Assembly (NCBI GenBank): GCA_964401355.1
Contig: CAYNYJ010000083.1
Coordinates: 1 to 13,755, forward strand
Direction: 5' to 3'
DNA from: SZUA-152 sp964401355
Lineage (GTDB): Bacteria; Pseudomonadota; Gammaproteobacteria; SZUA-152
Length of the DNA: 13,755 bases
Made by a program: the position numbers and the translations under genes. Positions 7,158 to 13,755 of this stretch are shown in pieces (within the stretch, counting starts at the first letter, position 1; each line of letters starts with the position of its first letter). Below the pieces are notes generated by a model. That model saw nothing but the letters and a program-made list of their open reading frames with translations. It was not told the DNA's origin and searched no databases.

Positions 7158-7880
7158 GTGAGCGATAAACCCACCCCACCGTCCATAACGTTAACGACGC
7201 AATTAACCGCGCAACTTGATCAGTTCGGTAAAGCACAACTTACCGAGGTTTCAACACGCGACCTGCGCGCCTCCACGGTGCACTTGATTCTGGCCACGGC
7301 TTTTTTTACCGGTGCGGCCATCGGCATGGCCAAACTTTCCGACACGCCCCGAAAGGTTTACCTGCGGGTATTGCGCATATTTCTGGAAAAGCGCTTCGGG
7401 CTCAACGCCGACCATGCGACGGGGCTGGTCGAATCCAATGCCCGCCTGTACAAACGCTTCGTCCTGATCGAACTTATTTACAATGCAGGCTGGCTGTCCG
7501 CCAGCGAATGGTGCAAGCACCCCGATACTCCGAACGATGAACTCAAACTACTGCTCACCAAATACAAAGACCTGAGCATGACCGGTCTCAACATCGAAGG
7601 CACTAAACAAAAAGCTACCGCACCGGCCGACATCGAACACAGTGTTGCCGTCGAAAAGCCATTGCTGGTCGCAACCACCCCCACCCGCTCACGACGTAAC
7701 ACCCTGTTGGTATTGCTCATAGTATTATTCGCCAGCATCGGCTATTTAGTTTTTTATACGGATCATCTTTCGTCGCTGCTTCCAGTATTGAAACCGGCAT
7801 TACAGTCCGCACTGGAGTCACTCTTTCAATTCATCGAGCCTTATATCCAACCGCTAACCAACGCCATCTCGAATTTATAA
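7158..7880 (+). CDS. Hypothetical protein with one C-terminal membrane segment
   Basis: The product has 240 residues and I do not recognise the family. It has a polar N-terminus, a helix-rich middle containing a small hydrophobic stretch (about 41-57, STVHLILATAFFTGAA), a charged linker (about 147-181) ending in the basic cluster RSRR, and a clear membrane segment at about 182-200 (NTLLVLLIVLFASIGYLVF). The remaining ~40 residues are amphipathic. By the positive-inside rule the N-terminal bulk would be cytoplasmic. The GTG start at 7158 is 6 bases past the LysR stop, with no obvious ribosome site, which suggests translational coupling to the regulator gene. Codon use looks like that of its neighbours, so I take it as real. 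Confidence 0.7.
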   Translation: MSDKPTPPSITLTTQLTAQLDQFGKAQLTEVSTRDLRASTVHLILATAFFTGAAIGMAKLSDTPRKVYLRVLRIFLEKRFGLNADHATGLVESNARLYKRFVLIELIYNAGWLSASEWCKHPDTPNDELKLLLTKYKDLSMTGLNIEGTKQKATAPADIEHSVAVEKPLLVATTPTRSRRNTLLVLLIVLFASIGYLVFYTDHLSSLLPVLKPALQSALESLFQFIEPYIQPLTNAISNL

Positions 7881-7922
7881 AAACGCCTTGTTATTTCTCC
7901 AGCGTTATTCATCCAGCAACAC

Positions 7923-10900
7923 TCAGTCTAGCAACAACAGATTCACATCTCCGCCCATCGCCGAGGTATTGGTGGTCAACACCCGTTCCGTGGCAAAGCG
8001 GTGCAAATAAAAACGCCCGCCGGCCTTCGGCCCGGTACCGGACAACCCCTCACCGCCAAACGGTTGCACACCCACGACCGCGCCCACCATGTCACGATTG
8101 ACGTACAGATTACCGACGCGCACTCGCTGGTGAATCGTCTCAATAGTACTGGCAATACGTGAATGCACGCCCAGGGTCAGGCCATAGCCTGTGTTGTTAA
8201 TATCGTCAATAATTTTATCAAGCTCGTCGGCGCCATAACGAATAACATGAAGTATGGGGCCAAACACTTCGCCTTTGAGTTGCGCCAAAGATTCAATTTC
8301 AAACACCGTTGGCGGCACGTAGTTACCTATCAATAAATCATCGCTAAGCTCGGCACCGGCCAGCAACATTACTGATGTCTTCATGTTTTCAATGTACGAC
8401 ATTAATGTGTGTTTAGCCTCGGCATCGATCACCGGACCCACATCGGTACTCCACAAACCGGGGTCACCGACCACCAGTTCCGCCATCGCCTCGCGCAATA
8501 AATCCACCACTCGTTCTGCAATATCATCCTGCACAAACAACACACGCAATGCCGAACAACGCTGCCCGGCACTGTTGAAAGCCGACTTCACCACATCCTC
8601 CACCACTTGTTCCGGCAGCGCCGAACTGTCCACCAGCATCACATTCTGGCCGCCGGTCTCGGCGATCAGCGGCACGATGGCACCCTCACGTTGCGCCAGG
8701 CGTTGCACAATGTTGCGAGCAGTATCGGTTGATCCGGTAAAGGCCACCCCGGCCAGCGCGGGATCACCCAACAAGCTTTCGCTTAACTCTGCGCTGGCAC
8801 CCGGCAATACCTGAAGCACTTCCGTCGGCACACCAGCTTGATGAAACAACCGGGTCATGGCCAGCGCCGTGCGTGGCGTCAGCGCCGCAGGTTTCGCCAC
8901 CACGGTATTGCCTGCGGCCAAGGCCGCGGCAATTTGGCCAGTAAAAATCGCCAACGGAAAATTCCAAGGACTGATGCAAACGAACACCCCGCGACCGTGC
9001 AGGCTGTGTTCGTTGGATTCCCCCGACGGGCCGGAAAGTGACAACGCATGAGAAAAGTCGAGCCGCGCCCGCTGCGCGTAATAACGACAAAAGTCCACGG
9101 CCTCGCGCACCTCGTCCAGGGCATCCACCACACAGCGCCCCCCTTCGCGCACGATATGCTGCACAACATCATCACGAGCAGATTCCAATAACTCGGCAGC
9201 ACGCTCCAGGATGTTGGCTCGATCCTCGGCTGGACGGCGCTGCCAATCGTCGAAGGCATTGTGCGTAATCTTCATCGCCTGCTGAACATGTGCGGCACTA
9301 GAAGGTGCAATTGAAGTTATGCTTTGCGCTTCCAGCGAACTCACATTCGCAGCGGAAAACAGTTCGCCGTAACGAGCCATCACCACCGCATCATGCACAT
9401 TGACGCCCTGCGAATTACGGCGCTCATCCCCAAATATATCTTTCGGCAGAGGGATTTTCGGGTGCGGCACGCCCTGCGTCGCTGTCGCCACAACGATGGG
9501 ATCGGCAATCGCCTTTTCAACCGACTCGCGTCCGCTGAGCTGGTTCACAAACGAGGTATTTGAACCATTTTCCAACAGCCGTCTAACCAGATAAGGCAGT
9601 AGTTCCTTGTGGCCACCCACTGGGGCATAAATTCGGCAGGGGATTTTTTCCAACGCCTGTTGCGACTGACTCCTGGCCATCACGGGTTCATCAAACAGGC
9701 CACCGCCCATGCCATGCAGACGCTGGAACTCAAATAGGTTTTTTTTATTTACCATACCCGCCAGCATTGTTATCGCCGCCACGGTGTGCGCATTATGGGT
9801 GGCAAACTGCGAATAGATAACCTCACCCGCAGCCAGCATGCGGCGTGCGCAAGCCAGGTAAGCCACATCAGTGTGCGCCTTGCGGGTGTACACCGGATAA
9901 CCCACCAGGCCCTCCTGTTGCGCGCGTTTTATTTCACTGTCCCAATAGGCACCTTTAACCAAACGCAACATGATGCGACGCTGGTTCGTTTGCGCCAACG
10001 ACAGCAGCCAATCAATCACCGCCGGGGCACGTTTTTGGTAGGCCTGCACTGCCAGCCCCAAACCCTTCCAACCGGCAAACACGGGTGCCGTCAGCAATGA
10101 CTCGAAGACTTCCAGGGTTAACGACAGGCGCTCCGACTCTTCGGCATCCAGGGTAAAACCAATACCTGCCGCCATCGCGGCCTCGGCCAGGGAATGCACC
10201 CGCGGCAGCAGCTCCCGCAATATCCGTTGGCGCTGCGCCATTTCAAAACGGGGATGCAAGGCCGACAGCTTCACCGAGATTCCCGGCGCCTCAATCACTA
10301 ATGGCCACGGCCCGGCCCTGGCCAAATGAGCAATGGCCTGTTGATAACGCTCAAAATAGCGCTCGCTGTCGGAGCGCCCCAGCGCCGCTTCGCCCAGCAT
10401 GTCGAAAGAATAACGACAATTGGGGAATTCGTGCTGACTGCGGGTCAAGGCCTGCTCGATATCCTGCCCCATCACAAACTGCTGGCCGATAATGCGCATC
10501 GCCTCTTTCAGGGCCAATCGCAGCACCGGCTCACTGCTGCGGCTGAGCAATCGTTTCAGCAAGCTGGGGACATCGCTACTCAATCCGGCATCCAGATTGA
10601 CCAGCCGCCCCGTCAACATTAGCCCCCAGGTGCCGGCATTCACCAACAGCGAATCACTGTGCCCGAGATGCGCCTGCCAATCGGCTGATCCCAGTTTGTC
10701 GCGAATCAGTCTGTCGGCCGTACCGGCATCGGGAATGCGCACCAGAGCCTCGGCCAGGCACATCAATATCACACCCTCCTGCGAGGAAAGGTCGTACTCC
10801 TGCAAAAAGGCCTCCAGGCCACCGTGCTGATTGCGCCAGCGTTGAATTTGCTCCAGCAGGCGGCTGGCCTGACGATGAATCTGCTGCCGCTGGTGTGCAT

Positions 10901-11027
10901 CAAACCCCACTGCCGCCGTGTCGCCGCCCACCTCAGCCAGCAAAACGCGCAGCGCAGTTTGCTCATCGCCGAGGTAGGCGTGGTTAATCGCGGCCCAGCG
11001 CTGCGAACGGTGAAGGTGCCTGCTCAT
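7923..11027 (-). CDS. putA: Bifunctional proline dehydrogenase / P5C dehydrogenase (short PutA)
   Basis: The product has 1034 residues and oxidises proline to glutamate in two steps: an FAD-dependent proline dehydrogenase passes electrons to the quinone pool, and an NAD-dependent aldehyde dehydrogenase finishes the reaction, with the intermediate channelled between sites. PRODH motifs are FTLDAEESERLSLTLEVFE (about 291-309), LRLVKGAYWDSEIKRAQ (354-370) and RRLLENGSNTSFVNQL (482-497). ALDH motifs are SPWNFPLAIFTGQIAAALAA (686-705), FTGST (763-767), Glu790 in AETGGQN, catalytic Cys824 in SAGQRCSALR, EVFGPILHV (920-928) and PFGGEGLSGTGPKAGG (989-1004). The chain begins directly with the helical arm; the ribbon-helix-helix repressor domain of long PutA is absent, and the extra C-terminal domain is missing too, so this is a short (type A) PutA. 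ATG 11027 is the only usable ATG near the start (TAA is 4 codons upstream), yet its AAGAAGG directly abuts it. No putP transporter is in view. Confidence 0.97.
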   Translation of the reverse strand: MSRHLHRSQRWAAINHAYLGDEQTALRVLLAEVGGDTAAVGFDAHQRQQIHRQASRLLEQIQRWRNQHGGLEAFLQEYDLSSQEGVILMCLAEALVRIPDAGTADRLIRDKLGSADWQAHLGHSDSLLVNAGTWGLMLTGRLVNLDAGLSSDVPSLLKRLLSRSSEPVLRLALKEAMRIIGQQFVMGQDIEQALTRSQHEFPNCRYSFDMLGEAALGRSDSERYFERYQQAIAHLARAGPWPLVIEAPGISVKLSALHPRFEMAQRQRILRELLPRVHSLAEAAMAAGIGFTLDAEESERLSLTLEVFESLLTAPVFAGWKGLGLAVQAYQKRAPAVIDWLLSLAQTNQRRIMLRLVKGAYWDSEIKRAQQEGLVGYPVYTRKAHTDVAYLACARRMLAAGEVIYSQFATHNAHTVAAITMLAGMVNKKNLFEFQRLHGMGGGLFDEPVMARSQSQQALEKIPCRIYAPVGGHKELLPYLVRRLLENGSNTSFVNQLSGRESVEKAIADPIVVATATQGVPHPKIPLPKDIFGDERRNSQGVNVHDAVVMARYGELFSAANVSSLEAQSITSIAPSSAAHVQQAMKITHNAFDDWQRRPAEDRANILERAAELLESARDDVVQHIVREGGRCVVDALDEVREAVDFCRYYAQRARLDFSHALSLSGPSGESNEHSLHGRGVFVCISPWNFPLAIFTGQIAAALAAGNTVVAKPAALTPRTALAMTRLFHQAGVPTEVLQVLPGASAELSESLLGDPALAGVAFTGSTDTARNIVQRLAQREGAIVPLIAETGGQNVMLVDSSALPEQVVEDVVKSAFNSAGQRCSALRVLFVQDDIAERVVDLLREAMAELVVGDPGLWSTDVGPVIDAEAKHTLMSYIENMKTSVMLLAGAELSDDLLIGNYVPPTVFEIESLAQLKGEVFGPILHVIRYGADELDKIIDDINNTGYGLTLGVHSRIASTIETIHQRVRVGNLYVNRDMVGAVVGVQPFGGEGLSGTGPKAGGRFYLHRFATERVLTTNTSAMGGDVNLLLLD

Positions 11028-11112
11028 CCTTCTTGCTTAGCACATATTGACAAAAAAAGGGAAACCGCCGAGCGATCTAACTTAAGGAACCTCTGATCTA
11101 TTCACGAATGTC

Positions 11113-11141
11113 TTGACCCCTCAAATGATAATGATTATCAT
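11113..11141 (+). promoter_or_regulatory. Sigma-70 promoter of the cytochrome-porin-FMN operon
   Basis: TTGACC (11113-11118) and TATCAT (11136-11141) are spaced by exactly 17 bp, about 40 bases before the ATG at 11179. The Fur palindrome covers most of the spacer and the whole -10 element, so bound Fur would block RNA polymerase. Confidence 0.75.
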
Positions 11142-11144
11142 TTG
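11122..11144. promoter_or_regulatory. Fur box, 23-bp perfect palindrome
   Basis: CAAATGATAAT and ATTATCATTTG are perfect inverted arms around a central G. The core GATAATGATTATCATT matches the classic Fur consensus (GATAATGATAATCATTATC) in nearly every position. It overlaps the -10 of the promoter for the downstream cytochrome gene, giving iron-dependent repression. It also lies 95 bases upstream of the divergent putA start, so an effect on putA is possible but less likely. Confidence 0.9.
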
Positions 11145-11178
11145 CTTCAGTTAATGGCTGCTAAATAGGAATCACACC

Positions 11179-11694
11179 ATGTGGAACATGATCACCCGCT
11201 TGCCGAAATCCCCGGCCATGAGAACAGGAATTTTATCCCTGCTCATTTTATGGTTGGCAGGACTGAGCTTTGCGGCCTCGGCCTCCGACGATGACGCGAC
11301 GGATCACTCGCAAAAAACCCTGGAAAAATTACTGAAGGTGATGCCCAGCGCATCGGTAGTTATGTTGCAAATGGGCGAGCGCTATAAAAACCTCTACTGG
11401 GCCGCCAAGCTGGGGCAGTGGGAATTTGCCGAATACCAGACCGAGGAGATGGAAGAGTTGATCCGTACCCTCATCATCACCCGCCCGGCGCGCGCCAAAA
11501 CCGCGAACGCATTTCTGCACGCGGTTTTTCCGATGATTTCCGAGGCTGCCGCCGACCGCGACTGGCCCCGTTTCGAACGGGCCTTCGGCGAGCTGCGCGA
11601 CCAGTGCATGGCCTGTCATGCCAAAAACGATCACGCTTTCGTCACTTTGCCGATTCCCAAATCCGCCAACAGCCCCGTACTGAATATGCAGTGA
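11179..11694 (+). CDS. Periplasmic monohaem c-type cytochrome
   Basis: The product has 171 residues. An N-terminal signal peptide (hydrophobic core about 18-31, probable cleavage after ASA near residue 35) sends it to the periplasm. The mature part is all-helical in character and holds one haem-binding motif, CMACH (143-147), near its C-terminus, an arrangement like cytochrome c' four-helix proteins. Met and His residues that could be sixth ligands exist, but I cannot pick one. It is the first gene after the Fur-controlled promoter and is followed 50 bases later by the porin gene. ATG 11179 has AGGA about 8 bases upstream. An internal ATG at 11218 (residue 14) would also leave a normal signal peptide, but lacks as good a ribosome site. 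The role, electron carriage in iron-limited cells, is inferred from context. Confidence 0.85.
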   Translation: MWNMITRLPKSPAMRTGILSLLILWLAGLSFAASASDDDATDHSQKTLEKLLKVMPSASVVMLQMGERYKNLYWAAKLGQWEFAEYQTEEMEELIRTLIITRPARAKTANAFLHAVFPMISEAAADRDWPRFERAFGELRDQCMACHAKNDHAFVTLPIPKSANSPVLNMQ

Positions 11695-11744
11695 ATCTCT
11701 TTCACAAGCCATATTTAATATCAACCCCAAAGGTAAAAAGTCCC

Positions 11745-12983
11745 ATGAAAACAAGCATCCCCGCAGCCCTCAAACCGGCCAGCCTGGCCCTGCTGATCAC
11801 CGCTGCTCTATCCGCCAACGCCCTGGCCGCCAGCAGCCCGGAACTAAAAGCCATCCAGAGTGAAATCGACTCGCTCAAGGAAAAACTCGAACTCACTCTC
11901 GACATGCTGGAAAGTCAGACCGGCCAAGGCGGTCAGAGCGGTGGTCACGGCAGTTCCGGCAAGACCACGATTGGCAGCTATGGCGAGCTACATTATAAAA
12001 ATCTCGACAATCAGTACACCGGGCAGGACAGTAAAGGCGACAAGAATGAAATCGACTTCCACCGTTTCATCATCTTTCTGGGCCACGAATTCGACGACAA
12101 TATTCGCTTTTTCGCCGAACTGGAAGTCGAGCACTCCCAGGCTGGCGAGGGCAAAACCGGTGGTGAAGTGGCCATGGAGCAGGCCTATCTGGAATTTGAT
12201 TTAAGTCCCAAACTGGTGAGCCGCGCCGGTATTTTCCTGATACCCGCCGGCATCATCAACGAGACCCACGAGCCGCCCACCTTTTACGGCGTGGAGCGCA
12301 ACCCGGTGGAAAAATTCATCATCCCCACCACCTGGCGTGAAGGCGGTGTCAGCCTCGCCGGTCAACTGCGTCCCGGGCTGAGTTTTGATCTGGCCCTACA
12401 CTCTGGACTGGAGACCAGACTTCTCGCTGGCACTAAATCCATCAACTACGCGGTACGCAAGGGCAGAAACGCGGTACGCAACGCCACCGCCACGGATCCC
12501 GCCGTCACCGCACGCCTCAAGTGGACCGGCATGGCCGGACTGGAAATCGCCGCCACCGTGCAGCACCAAACCGACCTTACCCAGGGTACTGACGACTCCA
12601 CCACCCTGAGCGCCGGCAGCGCCACTCTGCTGGAAACCCATGTCATCTGGCAGAAAGGCCCCGTGGGTCTGCGTGCCCTGTACGCCACTTGGGATCTCAG
12701 CGGCAGTGGCCCGGCCTCCGTGGGCGCCGATGAGCAGAGCGGCTGGTATATTGAACCCGCCTATAAGCTCAACCCTAAACTCGGGGTGTTTGCGCGCTAC
12801 AATCAATGGGATAATCAGGCCGGTGACAACAGCATCGACAGCGAATACACCCAAACCACTCTCGGCGTCAGCTACTGGCCGCACGCCAATGTGGTCGTCA
12901 AGGCGGATTACCAGAATCAGGATACGCCTGCGGGCAAGAACGAATATGATGGCATCAACCTCGGCATCGGGTATCATTTCTAA
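11745..12983 (+). CDS. Outer-membrane porin with coiled-coil N-terminus (OprO/P-like)
   Basis: The product has 412 residues. A signal peptide (1-28, ANALA cleavage) is followed by a short coiled coil (about 31-57, ELKAIQSEIDSLKEKLELTLDML) and a Gly/Ser/His linker (60-72). The rest is a beta-barrel with alternating strands, beginning TTIGSYGELHYKNL and ending GINLGIGYHF; the terminal Phe is the usual signal for barrel insertion. The short motif NETHEPPTFYGVERNPVE (172-189) is well conserved, as I recall, in this group of phosphate-porin-like proteins. The coiled coil may trimerise or touch peptidoglycan. The frame stays open upstream into the cytochrome gene, but signal peptide, ribosome site (AAAGG, 11 bases upstream) and codon pattern set the start at ATG 11745. 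Between a cytochrome and a flavoprotein under Fur control, it may serve iron passage or support an electron route; this is inference. Confidence 0.88.
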   Translation: MKTSIPAALKPASLALLITAALSANALAASSPELKAIQSEIDSLKEKLELTLDMLESQTGQGGQSGGHGSSGKTTIGSYGELHYKNLDNQYTGQDSKGDKNEIDFHRFIIFLGHEFDDNIRFFAELEVEHSQAGEGKTGGEVAMEQAYLEFDLSPKLVSRAGIFLIPAGIINETHEPPTFYGVERNPVEKFIIPTTWREGGVSLAGQLRPGLSFDLALHSGLETRLLAGTKSINYAVRKGRNAVRNATATDPAVTARLKWTGMAGLEIAATVQHQTDLTQGTDDSTTLSAGSATLLETHVIWQKGPVGLRALYATWDLSGSGPASVGADEQSGWYIEPAYKLNPKLGVFARYNQWDNQAGDNSIDSEYTQTTLGVSYWPHANVVVKADYQNQDTPAGKNEYDGINLGIGYHF

Positions 12984-12992
12984 CGACAAACC

Positions 12993-13550
12993 ATGCCCGT
13001 TCGTGGTGCGTTAATTCTGGGCCTGGGCCTGCTGGTGATCAGTTCAATGGCCATCACCACGGACACAGAGGCACGCGGCGTCTATCAGACGCCGCGTGCT
13101 TTCGTGTCTGAGGTATTTGCCGGTGATCCCCCCAAGCCGAAAGTGCTGTGGATCACCAAAAAACTGCGTCCTGCGGTGCGCGAGATCATGGGCCACAATC
13201 TCAATCGCCTGCGTCTGCGCTACTGGCAACGTGATGATCGTAGCGCCTGGGTGCTGGAGGAGATCGGCAAGGAAAGCCCCATCACCGTCGGCTTGGTGGT
13301 GCGTCGCGGCAGCGAAAACAGCAACAGTCGATTGGAAAGTATCCGCGTACTGGAATACCGCGAAAGCCGCGGCGACGAGGTGCGGCACGCGTTTTTCCGC
13401 GACCAGTTCACGGGTGCCACGCTCACCGCAGAGCGGCAACTGGATCGCCCCATCGACGGCATTTCCGGGGCCACCTTATCGGTACGGGCGCTGACCAAAT
13501 TGGCGCGGCTGGCACTATTTTTGAGTCAAGAAATTGATGAATCACCGTAG
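12993..13550 (+). CDS. Secreted FMN-bind domain protein (ApbE-type flavinylation target)
   Basis: The product has 185 residues. The N-terminus is a signal peptide or anchor (about 4-28). An FMN-bind domain fills about 96-177 (ITVGLVVRRG..., then IRVLEYRES). It ends with DGISGATLS (155-163), where Thr161 would carry FMN attached by the flavin transferase ApbE, as in NqrC and RnfG. A second stretch, DQFTGATLT (137-145), has the same Dxx[ST]GATx[ST] pattern with Thr143. The start is 9 bases after the porin stop and has no clear ribosome site, so it is probably coupled to the porin gene. With the cytochrome it gives two extracytoplasmic redox carriers in one Fur-controlled unit. No ApbE gene is in view. 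The domain call is firm, the electron partner is not known. Confidence 0.88.
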   Translation: MPVRGALILGLGLLVISSMAITTDTEARGVYQTPRAFVSEVFAGDPPKPKVLWITKKLRPAVREIMGHNLNRLRLRYWQRDDRSAWVLEEIGKESPITVGLVVRRGSENSNSRLESIRVLEYRESRGDEVRHAFFRDQFTGATLTAERQLDRPIDGISGATLSVRALTKLARLALFLSQEIDESP

Positions 13551-13575
13551 GATGAATAAATAGCAAGTCACGAGA

Positions 13576-13641
13576 GACGAGTAACGAGGAAAAATTGCGC
13601 CGCTTTCCCTGGCAAGCAGAACCTCGCCCTCGTCATTTTTT
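13576..13641 (+). terminator. Terminator-like hairpin after the FMN-bind gene
   Basis: GACGA (13576-13580) and CGAGG (13585-13589) can pair with TCGTC (13630-13634) and CCTCG (13622-13626), with an internal loop GTAA/CCC and a long end loop. Six T follow at 13636-13641. It would end the Fur-regulated operon 90 bases after its last gene. The broken stem and long loop make it weaker than a typical intrinsic terminator. Confidence 0.4.
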
Positions 13642-13654
13642 CAAAAGGCATGAC

Positions 13655-13675
13655 ATGAATTCAACATCCCATCCT
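13655..13675 (+). CDS. Possible start of a next gene, cut by degraded sequence
   Basis: AAAAGG at 13643-13648 stands 6 bases before ATG 13655, which opens MNSTSHP. The reading cannot be followed because the sequence turns into homopolymer at 13676. Only the start signals support it. Confidence 0.2.
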
Positions 13676-13755
13676 CCCCCCCCCCCCCCCGGGGGCCCCC
13701 CCACCATCCCCCCCCCCGGGGGGGCGGTGGAGCCGGGGGTCACCCGGCGGAGCAC
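13676..13755. other. Low-complexity C/G homopolymer tail, probable sequencing artefact
   Basis: Fifteen C in a row are followed by blocks of G, C, C and G and then a GC-rich tail ending at the window edge. Nothing else in the window looks like this. A failing read end or assembly error explains it better than biology. Confidence 0.75.

Noticed and set aside
8383..10830. Several long plus-strand open frames antisense to putA
   Set aside because: They are shadows of a GC-rich, well-conserved coding strand; they lack recognisable domains and ribosome sites.
11418..11744. Porin frame open far upstream, giving a 521-residue protein
   Set aside because: The upstream part overlaps the cytochrome gene in another frame and is Arg/Pro-rich without domain sense; a signal peptide and ribosome site fit ATG 11745.
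13676..13755. Biological GC-rich repeat or telomere-like end
   Set aside because: Irregular long C and G blocks at the exact contig end match a sequence-quality artefact.
1..13755. CRISPR arrays, tRNA or rRNA genes
   Set aside because: No spaced direct repeats, cloverleaf sequence or rRNA-like stretch was seen on reading through the window.

Overview
The window looks like a contig fragment from a gammaproteobacterium, probably free-living and aquatic (inference). The reasons are a short PutA with typical proteobacterial motifs, a YhaJ-like LysR regulator beside a nitroreductase, a Fur box of near-consensus sequence, a Phe-terminated outer-membrane porin and lipobox lipoproteins. The native part (about 5.1-13.6 kb) is moderately GC-rich. 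The first 2.6 kb is visibly AT-richer and looks acquired. The last ~80 bases are a poly-C/poly-G run typical of a bad contig end.

Layout. (1) 1-2706: an accessory unit. A 51-bp sequence at the very start (1-51) recurs as an exact inverted copy at 2631-2681. Between the copies lie a short coding remnant on the minus strand, an IS630-family transposase gene broken by one in-frame stop, an attC-like hairpin, and an orphan lipoprotein with glycoside-hydrolase-like features. (2) 2717-4915 (minus): a large surface lipoprotein gene (PKD-like domains plus LVIVD repeats) broken by two frame changes that cancel each other. (3) 5171-7880: a nitroreductase and a divergent LysR regulator share a 397-bp control region with perfect palindromes. 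A small membrane-anchored protein of unknown function follows the regulator. (4) 7923-11027 (minus): a bifunctional proline dehydrogenase / P5C dehydrogenase (short PutA) without the DNA-binding domain. (5) 11113-13641: a promoter overlapped by a 23-bp perfect Fur palindrome drives a three-gene unit: a periplasmic monohaem cytochrome c, an outer-membrane porin with a coiled-coil N-terminus, and a secreted FMN-bind protein with two flavinylation-type motifs. A terminator-like hairpin and a possible start of another gene follow, then the sequence degrades.

The most interesting block is region 5. All three products are predicted to be exported, two are redox carriers, one is an outer-membrane channel, and the control site is that of the iron repressor Fur. 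I read it as a candidate iron-starvation electron-transfer or ferric-reduction module at the cell envelope. That function is inference. The individual domains, the Fur site and the gene order are read directly from the sequence.
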